Source of the DNA: Persephonella sp.
Lineage (GTDB): Bacteria > Aquificota > Aquificia > Aquificales > Hydrogenothermaceae
Length of the DNA stretch: 32,889 bases
Assembly: GCF_015487465.1 (NCBI RefSeq)
Contig: NZ_WFPS01000004.1
Location: 1-32,889 of the forward strand
Direction: 5' to 3'
Below the pieces are notes generated by a model. The model was not told where the DNA came from. It searched no databases and saw only the letters and a program-made list of their open reading frames with translations. Position numbers and translations under genes: made by a program. Shown one piece after another: positions 26,035 to 32,889 of the stretch. The stretch's first letter is position 1. Each line of letters begins with the position of its first letter.

Positions 26035-26526
26035 ATGGAATTCCTTGCCCAGCTACATCCGCCTATAGTTCATTTTGCTGTAGCATTGATAATTATAGGT
26101 GTCGCTTTTGATATACTTGGCTTTGTCTTCAGGAATGACAGCCTCAAACATGCAGGGTTCTGGACTATTATTGTGGGGGCTGTTGCTGTATGGGGTGCTG
26201 CCATCTCAGGACATCAGGCAGAGGAGTTGGTGGAGGAGGCTGTTAAGGGTACGGGAGCTTACCAGCTCCTTGAGCAGCATGAGGAATTTGGAGAGATACT
26301 TCCGTGGATTGCCTCAGTGCTTGGTTTATTCAGACTGTTCTTACGCTTTAAAAAACAGAACCTTCTTTTTGGTCTTTATCTGATAGCCGGAATAGTTGTT
26401 GCAGGTATGATAGGTTTTCAGGGAAGAATAGGGGGAAAACTTGTTTATGAATACGGTGTAGGTGTAAAAACATTCCAGCAGCAGATAGAAAAGGGACATT
26501 ACTACCATGAGGAAGATGAGGACTGA
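26035..26526 (+). CDS. DUF2231-like membrane protein
   Basis: A 163-residue membrane protein with about four helices. It starts with LHPPIVHFAVAL, the family's usual HP-x-x-VHF motif, and has further conserved-type histidines in SGHQAEE and QHEEFGE; the C-terminus is His/Asp/Glu rich (HYYHEEDED). DUF2231 proteins may bind haem or metal, but no function is established to my knowledge. The ATG at 26035 follows AAGGAGGGTT. The 81-base gap after feoB is AT-rich with possible weak promoter elements. The next gene follows with the stop TGA touching its ATG. Confidence 0.75.
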   Translation: MEFLAQLHPPIVHFAVALIIIGVAFDILGFVFRNDSLKHAGFWTIIVGAVAVWGAAISGHQAEELVEEAVKGTGAYQLLEQHEEFGEILPWIASVLGLFRLFLRFKKQNLLFGLYLIAGIVVAGMIGFQGRIGGKLVYEYGVGVKTFQQQIEKGHYYHEEDED

Positions 26527-27003
26527 ATGGACAGTTCTATAAAGAAAGGCGTAGGTTTTGGACTTACATCAGGTATAATAACAACTCTTGGTATGTTGAT
26601 AGTATTATCTGCAGTATCTGAATCGAAAACAGTTGTGCTGGGAGGTATACTGTCTATAGCTATTGCAGATGCAGCTTCTGATGCGATGGGAATGCATATA
26701 TCTGAAGAATCACACGAAAGAGCAGAATCAAAACATATATGGCAGGCGACAATATCAACCTTTATATCAAAATTTATTTTTGCTGTAACCTTTTTAATTC
26801 CTATCTTAACACTAAATTTAGACAAAACAGTAATTGTGAGTCTTATATGGGGATTTTTCCTGATTGGTATATTTAGTTATAAAATAGCAAAAGACAGGAA
26901 TGAAAATCCTTTTACGGCAGTAGCCGAGCATACTACGATAGCTGTTATTGTGTTGGCTGTTATACATTTTACAGGAAATCTAATAAAAAGTTTCGCTGGA
27001 TAA
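26527..27003 (+). CDS. Ccc1/VIT-like membrane protein (possible iron or manganese transporter)
   Basis: A 158-residue protein with about five hydrophobic segments. The N-terminal half resembles the VIT1/Ccc1 family: GVGFGLTSGIITTLGML, then GGILSIAIADAASDAMGMHISEES in parts, with Asp and Met on the helix where these transporters bind metal. It is shorter than plant VIT and lacks a large ferritin-like insert, though HISEESHERAESKHIW offers His/Glu residues in the cytoplasmic loop. Position directly after feoAB and the DUF2231-like gene supports an iron storage, efflux or detoxification role. The assignment rests on motif resemblance and context. Confidence 0.6.
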   Translation: MDSSIKKGVGFGLTSGIITTLGMLIVLSAVSESKTVVLGGILSIAIADAASDAMGMHISEESHERAESKHIWQATISTFISKFIFAVTFLIPILTLNLDKTVIVSLIWGFFLIGIFSYKIAKDRNENPFTAVAEHTTIAVIVLAVIHFTGNLIKSFAG

Positions 27004-27020
27004 AAAGCAGGGAAACCACC

Positions 27021-27049
27021 TTGAAATTATGTTTTCATTCTCATATATT
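27021..27049 (+). promoter_or_regulatory. Sigma70-type promoter of the PqqD/ATP-grasp/decarboxylase operon
   Basis: TTGAAA (27021-27026), a 17-base spacer and TATATT (27044-27049) give a good promoter, with a start near 27056 and a leader of about 38 bases before the PqqD-like ATG. It separates this operon from the iron genes upstream. A second TATAAT at 27073-27078 is too near the ribosome site to be useful. Confidence 0.6.
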
Positions 27050-27093
27050 AATGATTACCATAGTTATAGTAATATAATAAAAGGAGTACCGAG

Positions 27094-27330
27094 ATGAAAA
27101 GACTTTCCCAGCTTGCAATAAATGAAGAAGGCTTTGTTTTTGACCCATTAACAGGGGAGAGTTTCACAGTTAATCAGACAGGACTTTTAATACTTAAAGA
27201 TTTAAAGGAAGGAAAATCTCAAGAAGAAATAATAAAAGACATCACCGAAAACTTTGAGGTTTCACAAGAGGAGGCTGAAAGGGATCTGATTGATTTTATT
27301 GAGAAGCTCAGAAGCTACAGGCTGATTTAG
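27094..27330 (+). CDS. PqqD-like / RRE-type small protein
   Basis: A 78-residue protein with the PqqD pattern: two or three short strands (FVFDPLTGESFTVNQTG, 14-30), then helix LLILKDLKEGKSQEEIIKDI, then an acidic stretch and a last helix ERDLIDFIEKLRSYRLI. PqqD proteins and related RiPP recognition elements bind leader peptides and hand them to modifying enzymes. No pqqA, pqqE or radical SAM gene is present, so PQQ synthesis is not indicated. The ATG at 27094 follows AAAAGGAG. It is the first gene of an operon with an ATP-grasp ligase and a PLP decarboxylase. Family call is from fold pattern and motif, without a search. Confidence 0.75.
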   Translation: MKRLSQLAINEEGFVFDPLTGESFTVNQTGLLILKDLKEGKSQEEIIKDITENFEVSQEEAERDLIDFIEKLRSYRLI

Positions 27331-27340
27331 GAGGAACACA

Positions 27341-28384
27341 ATGGATCAGATAATAGTAGGTGTTTCCGGGATAAATGCTGTTGATAATCCGGGTCCTGGT
27401 ATAGGTGTTGCAAAAAGTCTGAAAGAAGACAAAGACCTGAACATAAAAATAGTTGGTCTTGCTTATGATGCAATGGAGCCGGGTATTTATATGGACTGGA
27501 TTGTGGACAAATCATTTATCATGCCCTATCCATCAGGAGGTCATGATGCATTCATAAACAGGCTTTACTACATAAAAGAAACTTATGGGCTTGATTTTGT
27601 TCTTCCTGTTTTAGATGCTGAGCTACCTGTTTATATAAAATATGCAGATGAGCTTGAGAAAAATGGAATAAAAACATTTCTACCTACATTAGAGCAGTTT
27701 AAACTGAGAGGAAAAGATAGACTTACAGAGATAGCACAAAACATAGGAATAGATATTCCCAAATCAGAGGTGGTTACATCTTATGATGAACTTATAAAAG
27801 CTGTTGAAAAAATAGGACTTCCTGTTATGGTAAAAGGGGCTTTCTATAAAGCATATAGGGCTTACACAACACAGGAGGCTGTCAGCTACTATAACAAAAT
27901 TGTTGCCCAGTGGGGATACCCTATCATAGTTCAGCAGGTCGTATCAGGAGAAGAGATGAATGTTGTTGCGGCTGGAGATGGGGAAGGAAACTCACTTGGT
28001 ATGGTTGGAATAAAAAAGATGTGGATCACAGAACTGGGGAAGATATGGACAGGCGTAACGATAAAAAATGAAAAAATGCTGTCAGCAGCAAAAAAGTTTA
28101 TTGAGGTATACAAATGGCGTGGAGCTTTTGAGCTTGAGTGTATAGTGGACATAGAAAACGACAAAGTTTATCTTATTGAGATTAACCCCCGTTTTCCTGC
28201 CTGGTCGTATTTTGCAACAGGTGTTGGAATAAACATAGCCTCTAACATAGTCAGAAAAGCCTTTGACCTTCCTGTTATAGATTATCCCGATTACGAGGCA
28301 GGAAAGCTTTATGTAAGGTTTACAGACGACCTTGTTACAGATATGGAAAGATTTCAAAGAATAATTACAAGAGGTGAAAGCTAA
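27341..28384 (+). CDS. ATP-grasp carboxylate-amine ligase-like protein
   Basis: A 347-residue ATP-grasp enzyme of the CPSase/PylC-like kind. The N-terminal pre-ATP-grasp domain has GINAVDNPGPGIGVAKSL (10-27), the central part VMVKG with Lys165 for ATP, a QQVVSGEEMN loop (198-207), FELECIVD (263-270) and the metal-binding LIEINPRFPAW (278-288) with Glu280 and Asn282. Such enzymes form an amide or similar bond through an acyl-phosphate. The acid and amine substrates are unknown. It lies 10 bases after the PqqD-like gene (ribosome site AGGAGGAACACA) and one base before the decarboxylase, so all three act together. Confidence 0.85.
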   Translation: MDQIIVGVSGINAVDNPGPGIGVAKSLKEDKDLNIKIVGLAYDAMEPGIYMDWIVDKSFIMPYPSGGHDAFINRLYYIKETYGLDFVLPVLDAELPVYIKYADELEKNGIKTFLPTLEQFKLRGKDRLTEIAQNIGIDIPKSEVVTSYDELIKAVEKIGLPVMVKGAFYKAYRAYTTQEAVSYYNKIVAQWGYPIIVQQVVSGEEMNVVAAGDGEGNSLGMVGIKKMWITELGKIWTGVTIKNEKMLSAAKKFIEVYKWRGAFELECIVDIENDKVYLIEINPRFPAWSYFATGVGINIASNIVRKAFDLPVIDYPDYEAGKLYVRFTDDLVTDMERFQRIITRGES

Positions 28385-28385
28385 G

Positions 28386-29738
28386 ATGAAAAAGATATAT
28401 GAAAAACCAATCATAACAAAGCTTGAAACCGGTTTTATGAATAAATTTGGAAGTTCTCCCCTTTATGCAAGAAAGGTTAGAAGAGATATTGATGGGGTTC
28501 CCATTAATGAGCTTGTAGAAAAATACGGTTCACCCCTTTTTGTCGTATCAGAAAGGAAACTCAGAGAAAAATACAGACAGATTTACAATGCATTCGCCTC
28601 AAGATACCCAAATGTTCAGTTTGGGTGGTCATACAAAACAAACTACCTTCAGGCTGTATGTGCTGTTCTTCATCAGGAGGGTGCAATAGCTGAGGTTGTT
28701 TCTGCGTTTGAATACGAAAAGGCAAGAAACCTTGGGATAGAAGGGAAAGACATAATATTTAATGGTCCTTATAAGCCTGTTTCCATACTGGAGAAGGCTG
28801 CTGCTGAAGGTGCGATGATACATATAGACCATTTTGATGAAATTATTGATCTTGAAAAGGTTGCAGAAAAGCTGGGTAAACAGATTAAGGTTGCAATCAG
28901 GCTGAATATGGATACAGGTATCCATCCCCAGTGGAGCAGATTTGGGTTTAATCTGGAAACAGGACAGGCAACTGATGCTGTAAAAAGGATAAAAGCAGGA
29001 GGTAAGCTAATTCTTAACGGTCTTCACTGTCATATAGGGACATTTATTCTTGAGCCAGAAGCATACGCAAAAGAAGTTGAGAAAATGGTAAAGTTTGCAT
29101 ACGAGGTTGAGGATAATTTTGGATTTAAGATTGAGTATATAGATATTGGTGGTGGATTTCCGTCTAAAAATAAACTGAAAGGAACCTATCTGTCACCTGA
29201 TGTTTTAGTTCCATCGGTTGACGAGTTTGCAGAAAAAATAACAGATGCCCTTTATTCAAACCTTAGACCGGGGGATTTTCCAAAGCTAATACTGGAAACA
29301 GGTAGGGCTATTGTTGATGAAGCTGAGTATCTGATAACAACAATATTTGCCTCTAAAAGATTGCCTGACGGCAGGAAAGCATACATAGCAGATGCAGGGG
29401 TTAATCTTTTGTTTACAGCATTCTGGTATAAGTTTAATATAGAGATTGATAGGGAAGTTCAGGGAACAAATGAGCCTGCTGTTATATACGGACCTTTATG
29501 TATGAATATTGATGTTATAGATGAAGGTTCTCTCCTGCCTCCTCTTGAAAGGGGAACGAGGCTGATATTTTCTCCTGTTGGTGCTTACAATAACACCCAG
29601 TGGATGCAGTTTATAGAATACAGACCAAATGTTGTTATGGTAATGGAAGATGGAACAGTGGAAGTTATAAGGGAAAAAGAGGACATAACAGATATAGAAA
29701 GGAGAGAAAGGCTTCCAGATAAATTAAAATTAAAATAA
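28386..29738 (+). CDS. Fold-type III PLP-dependent decarboxylase (LysA-like) with leader-like N-terminal extension
   Basis: A 450-residue alanine-racemase-fold enzyme related to diaminopimelate/ornithine decarboxylases. PLP Lys84 is in GWSYKTNY, the PLP-stacking His216 in HCHIGTF, the phosphate loop GGGFP at 255-259, ETGR at 304-307, catalytic-type Cys372 in GPLCMNID and Tyr401 in PVGAYNN. All key residues are kept, so it should be active. It carries about 35 extra N-terminal residues, including Tyr5-x-x-Pro8-x-Ile10 and NKFG (19-22), that resemble RiPP leader peptides. The ATG at 28386 after AGAGGTG is chosen over a GTG at 28374 that lacks a ribosome site. A substrate other than free DAP is suggested by its context. 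Confidence 0.85.
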   Translation: MKKIYEKPIITKLETGFMNKFGSSPLYARKVRRDIDGVPINELVEKYGSPLFVVSERKLREKYRQIYNAFASRYPNVQFGWSYKTNYLQAVCAVLHQEGAIAEVVSAFEYEKARNLGIEGKDIIFNGPYKPVSILEKAAAEGAMIHIDHFDEIIDLEKVAEKLGKQIKVAIRLNMDTGIHPQWSRFGFNLETGQATDAVKRIKAGGKLILNGLHCHIGTFILEPEAYAKEVEKMVKFAYEVEDNFGFKIEYIDIGGGFPSKNKLKGTYLSPDVLVPSVDEFAEKITDALYSNLRPGDFPKLILETGRAIVDEAEYLITTIFASKRLPDGRKAYIADAGVNLLFTAFWYKFNIEIDREVQGTNEPAVIYGPLCMNIDVIDEGSLLPPLERGTRLIFSPVGAYNNTQWMQFIEYRPNVVMVMEDGTVEVIREKEDITDIERRERLPDKLKLK

Positions 29739-29754
29739 AGCAGGCATAGTTTAA

Positions 29755-31842
29755 ATGAAGAACCATTACATATCCCACATAAAAGCTGTTTTAAACAGTT
29801 ATTCAGAGATATTTTTTGTAGAGAATTACATTGCAGGTGGGATTTTTCTTCTATGCACTTTTATAAATCCTAATCTTGGTATAGCAGGGATTATAGCTTT
29901 TATTTCTGCTTACCTGTTTGCCAGGTTTTTGCGTATGGAAAAAGAGTTCCTTTCTTCCGGTTTTTATACCTACAACCCACTGCTTGTGGGACTGTCTATA
30001 GGATACCTGTTCAAAATAACGCCGATTACTGTGTTTTTTACTATAACGGCAGGTGTTCTTACCCTTATTTTTTCTGTTATGCTTTACAGTATCTTTTCAT
30101 ACTATCTTAAACTTCCAATTTTCAGCTTACCTTTTGTTATCATAAGTTCAACAATCTATTTATCTGTATCAAATTACTCAAACCTTTTTGTAGGGTCCCT
30201 CTACCCACACATAAATTTCAGCTTTTTAGAAAACCACATACCTATCTGGATTACAGGCTATCTTAAATCCTTCGGGACTATTCTATTTTTACCTGATGTT
30301 TTTGTTGGACTTCTTTTTGCATTAACTATATTTTTTATCTCAAGAATTTTGTTTATGCTTTCTGTTGTAGGGTATTACTCTGGAACATTTGCAGCTGGAT
30401 TTCTGACAGGCTCTTTCTATCAGGCATTTTCAGATATAAGCCATTTTAACTTTATACTGATTGCGATGGTTTTGGGGGGTATATTTCTTATTCCATCAAT
30501 AAAATCATACTTTATTGCTGTTGTTGGGGTTGTGATCTCCACAATTGTTCTTTCGGCTGTAAAAACATTCTGGGCTTTTTACGGCATTCCTGCCTTTACG
30601 CTACCGTTTAATTTTGTTTCTTTGACAATTTTGTATGTTCTCGGTATTTTGGGTTTTCCTTTAGTGGCAAAGGTGATAAGGAAAACCCCTGAAGAAACGC
30701 TGGATTTTTATTTGACAAACATTAACAGGTTCAAAGGTTATGAAAGAACACTTCACCTTCCTTTTTCCGGAAAATGGACTGTCTGGCAGGGATTTGACGG
30801 CAGATGGACACATAAAGGAAGCTGGAGATATGCATATGATTTTGTTATAACTGATGACAATGGAAAAACTTACAAAAATGAAGGTTTAAATCTTGAGGAT
30901 TACTACGCTTACAGAAAGCCTGTTCTATCTCCTGTAAGGGGAAGGGTTGTCAAGGTAATTTCTGACCTTCCTGATAATCCAATAGGTCAGGTTGATAAGG
31001 ATAACAACTGGGGAAATCTAATTGTGATCCATGATGTTAGGGGTTTTTTTGTTGAGATATCCCATTTATCACAGCACTCTATAAAGGTCAAAGAGGGGGA
31101 CTGGGTGGAGGTTGGAAGTTTCTTAGGACTGTGTGGTAATTCTGGCTACTCACCACAGCCACACATTCATGTTCAGGTTCAGCCTTCTGCTGAGATAGGT
31201 TCTTACACACTTCCCTTCAGTTTTGTCAGTTATATTTCTAAAAATAGATTTTATTCAAATAATCTTCCGAAAGAAGGGGAAATTGTTGAGCCTGTTTTCC
31301 CTGACAAATCACTGGAGTTGAAGATGTCATTTATTTTAGATTACCAGTTTTTTTATGATGTTATAAAAAACGGGCAGAAGATTGATACTCTCCATTTCAC
31401 TGTAAAGATGGCTCCAGACGGCACATTTTATTTTGATTCAGGAAAAGGAAAACTCTACTTTGGAAAATATGAAGGAACATTCTATTTTTACAGATTTGAT
31501 GGAAAAGATCCGTATCTAAAGCTGTTCTTTGTATCTGTTCCCAGACTTCCTCTTGCTTACCGAAAGGATATCTGGTGGGAAGATTACATACCTATTAAAA
31601 CAGTAACATCTGAAATTGAAAAATCTGTAATTCTTTTTTTCAGTTCTTTTAATCACAGCTTTGCAAAGGTAAAATATAAGGGAAGGTATGTATCTGAAAA
31701 AAGGATAGAAGGCTATGTAGAGTTTCCTGTTCTTAACATTAAAAAGGAAACTTTTGTTGAACTTGATGAAAACACAGGATTTAAAACTGTAAAAGTGGGT
31801 GATATAGAGATAAAGCTGACAGAAAAAATAGGAGGATCCTGA
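29755..31842 (+). CDS. Urea-transporter-like membrane domain fused to an M23 metallopeptidase
   Basis: A 695-residue fusion. Residues about 20-305 form a membrane domain with the two repeats of the urea transporter family (YNPLLVGLSIG, 73-83, and FNFILIAMVLGG, 231-242). Residues about 335-500 form a LytM-type peptidase with zinc ligands His353, Asp362 and His472, and catalytic His437 and His470. The final 190 residues have beta-rich character and no motif that I recognise. M23 enzymes cut peptide cross-links in peptidoglycan or other peptides, and this domain should face the periplasm. The ATG at 29755 has a weak ribosome site. Its stop overlaps the next ATG (TGATG). Whether the membrane part carries urea is not shown; a conjugate could be the cargo. 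Confidence 0.85.
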   Translation: MKNHYISHIKAVLNSYSEIFFVENYIAGGIFLLCTFINPNLGIAGIIAFISAYLFARFLRMEKEFLSSGFYTYNPLLVGLSIGYLFKITPITVFFTITAGVLTLIFSVMLYSIFSYYLKLPIFSLPFVIISSTIYLSVSNYSNLFVGSLYPHINFSFLENHIPIWITGYLKSFGTILFLPDVFVGLLFALTIFFISRILFMLSVVGYYSGTFAAGFLTGSFYQAFSDISHFNFILIAMVLGGIFLIPSIKSYFIAVVGVVISTIVLSAVKTFWAFYGIPAFTLPFNFVSLTILYVLGILGFPLVAKVIRKTPEETLDFYLTNINRFKGYERTLHLPFSGKWTVWQGFDGRWTHKGSWRYAYDFVITDDNGKTYKNEGLNLEDYYAYRKPVLSPVRGRVVKVISDLPDNPIGQVDKDNNWGNLIVIHDVRGFFVEISHLSQHSIKVKEGDWVEVGSFLGLCGNSGYSPQPHIHVQVQPSAEIGSYTLPFSFVSYISKNRFYSNNLPKEGEIVEPVFPDKSLELKMSFILDYQFFYDVIKNGQKIDTLHFTVKMAPDGTFYFDSGKGKLYFGKYEGTFYFYRFDGKDPYLKLFFVSVPRLPLAYRKDIWWEDYIPIKTVTSEIEKSVILFFSSFNHSFAKVKYKGRYVSEKRIEGYVEFPVLNIKKETFVELDENTGFKTVKVGDIEIKLTEKIGGS

Positions 31843-32744
31843 TGAAAAAATTACTGCCTGCTGTTCTTATGATTTTCACTTTTGCCTATGGAACAGAGTC
31901 AGTCAGGTTTGACGCTATGATGTATGGAGGATCAATTAATTACTCAAATTCCGATGTTAAGGATTACGGCTATTACTTGGGATTGTATGGCTACTTTGGA
32001 TTAGACAGCCAGCACTCTCTTGAAGGTAGTATAGGTTATACATACATTGAGTATTTAAATGGCAGTGATATTAATCAGTTTGATTATACTGCTCTATACA
32101 CTAACTATTCTATCCCTGAAACAAAAATAAAGGTGGGAATTCATTATATAGACTCTGATGACAAAGCTACAGATAACGGGATTGTTCTTTTTGGTGGAGG
32201 AGAGGTTTACGAACCTTACAAAAAGAATGCAGGAGTAGATTTTGCCTACTCCTATTACAGAGATTATAATGTTGCCAAAACATCTACATATTCATTTATG
32301 AGAAGAGGCTTTACCTCAACAACCAGTTCAGGTCTTTCTGTGTTCCAGATATCACCTAAGTTTGGGTTTTATATAGGGGACTACTACAATTACGGCAGTT
32401 TTTACTTTGAGACAAGAGGTTATTATATAAGACTTTCTGATGATGTTGCTTTTGGTAAAAACTTTTTCTCTGTTGAGCAGAATTTATCCTATTTTTATAA
32501 AAACTTTGTTCTGAACCTGTCAGGCTGGATAGGGGAGCAGACTTTTGCTGTGAAGAAAGATGGTTTTGTTGTGTATAACCTCTCTGAAAAATACAAGTCT
32601 GGGTTTTCTGCATCTATAAAATACATTATGGACGAAAGATCAAGTATCACAGCAGGAGTAAGTCAGGACAGATTTAAAGAGGTTGGGTCTGCAAAAACTA
32701 CAAGAGCAACTACTTTATTCTTTACATTTGGAGCTACATTTTAG
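31842..32744 (+). CDS. Outer-membrane beta-barrel protein
   Basis: A 300-residue protein with a signal peptide (about 1-17, ending AYG) and no other long hydrophobic segment. The mature part alternates polar and aromatic residues in many short strands rich in Tyr, Phe and Gly, and the last strand TLFFTFGATF ends in Phe, the usual signal for the BAM machinery. This points to a 14- to 16-strand barrel. I do not recognise the family. Translation is coupled to the fusion gene by TGATG overlap, with AGGAGGATCC as ribosome site, so it belongs to the operon and may be the exit or uptake pore. Confidence 0.75.
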   Translation: MKKLLPAVLMIFTFAYGTESVRFDAMMYGGSINYSNSDVKDYGYYLGLYGYFGLDSQHSLEGSIGYTYIEYLNGSDINQFDYTALYTNYSIPETKIKVGIHYIDSDDKATDNGIVLFGGGEVYEPYKKNAGVDFAYSYYRDYNVAKTSTYSFMRRGFTSTTSSGLSVFQISPKFGFYIGDYYNYGSFYFETRGYYIRLSDDVAFGKNFFSVEQNLSYFYKNFVLNLSGWIGEQTFAVKKDGFVVYNLSEKYKSGFSASIKYIMDERSSITAGVSQDRFKEVGSAKTTRATTLFFTFGATF

Positions 32745-32752
32745 GGTGCGGT

Positions 32753-32889
32753 ATGGATAAAAAGATTGTAATGCTTTTTTTGTTTATTTTTTATTCGGCT
32801 TTTGGATTAAGTTATGATGAGATAAAAGATGCATATCACAGATCTTACCAGTATGAGAAAACAGAAAATTATGAGGATGCGATAAAATC
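32753..32889 (+). CDS. Secreted TPR-like protein, cut by window edge
   Basis: The first 45 codons of a gene that runs off the right edge. The start has a signal peptide (MDKKIVMLFLFIFYSAFG), followed by LSYDEIKDAYHRSYQYEKTENYEDAIK, which fits the first helix pair of a tetratricopeptide repeat (alternating Tyr/Ala spacing and NYEDAI). It is 8 bases after the barrel gene with AGGGTGCGGT before the ATG. A periplasmic TPR protein next to a barrel suggests an envelope assembly or export partner. Confidence 0.65.
   Translation, partial: MDKKIVMLFLFIFYSAFGLSYDEIKDAYHRSYQYEKTENYEDAIK

Noticed and set aside
27094-29738. Pyrroloquinoline quinone biosynthesis locus
   Set aside because: Only a PqqD-like protein is present. 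There is no PqqA peptide, PqqE radical SAM enzyme, PqqB or PqqC, and the neighbours are an ATP-grasp enzyme and a decarboxylase.
28386-29738. Ordinary lysA (diaminopimelate decarboxylase for lysine synthesis)
   Set aside because: The catalytic residues would allow it, but the 35-residue leader-like tail and strict linkage to PqqD-like and ATP-grasp genes point to a specialised enzyme, so I give no gene symbol. A lysine role is not excluded.

Overview
The window looks like a chromosomal segment of a thermophilic, Gram-negative, respiring chemolithoautotroph of the Aquificota. My best guess is a Hydrogenothermaceae member such as Persephonella, inferred from gene content and style rather than from any database match. 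The supporting signs are a compact AT-rich genome with many TTG starts and abutting or overlapping genes; a cytochrome bc1 operon whose cytochrome c1 has two haem sites; CMP-Kdo synthetase (Kdo-type LPS); a cysteine pattern for an iron-sulfur cluster in tryptophanyl-tRNA synthetase; and an Ccc1/VIT-like protein next to FeoAB. I see no rRNA, tRNA, CRISPR array, insertion sequence or phage gene. No stretch over 300 bases lacks a gene.

Layout. 1-2144 (minus): a zinc-type dehydrogenase followed 3 bp later by a DNA methyltransferase cut by the window edge. 2236-4717 (plus): secD-secF. 4747-7308 (minus): Rieske protein, cytochrome b, cytochrome c1. 7406-9147 (minus): rlmB and fmt, with an exact FNR-type box and a second dyad between them. 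9226-12849 (plus): a DsbD/TauE-like membrane protein, a beta-CASP nuclease, thiG and kdsB. 12846-18920 (minus): trkA-trkH, then a tightly coupled set of two small proteins, an MHS-family transporter and a small membrane protein, then citrate synthase. 19043-20296 (plus): trpS. 20319-22689 (minus): gap and murF. 22775-27003 (plus): a site-2-protease-like peptidase, then feoA, feoB, a DUF2231-like membrane protein and a Ccc1/VIT-like protein, which together look like an iron-handling module.

The most unusual part is the last 6 kb (27094 to the right edge, plus strand). It is one apparent operon behind a good sigma70-type promoter: a stand-alone PqqD/RRE-like protein, a carboxylate-amine ligase-like ATP-grasp enzyme, a fold-type III PLP decarboxylase (LysA-like), a urea-transporter-like membrane domain fused to an M23 metallopeptidase, an outer-membrane beta-barrel and a secreted TPR-like protein that runs off the window. 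The decarboxylase carries about 35 extra N-terminal residues containing a Y-x-x-P-x-I pattern very like the leader peptides that PqqD-like RRE domains bind in lasso-peptide systems. I found no free precursor peptide. The set reads as a pathway that makes or modifies an amino acid or peptide conjugate in the cytoplasm and couples it to the envelope. Its product is unknown.

Other points of interest: a 24-bp perfect dyad over the trkA promoter; facing divergent promoters between the dehydrogenase and secD that share one inverted repeat; and citrate synthase beside a dicarboxylate/tricarboxylate-type transporter in a presumed autotroph.
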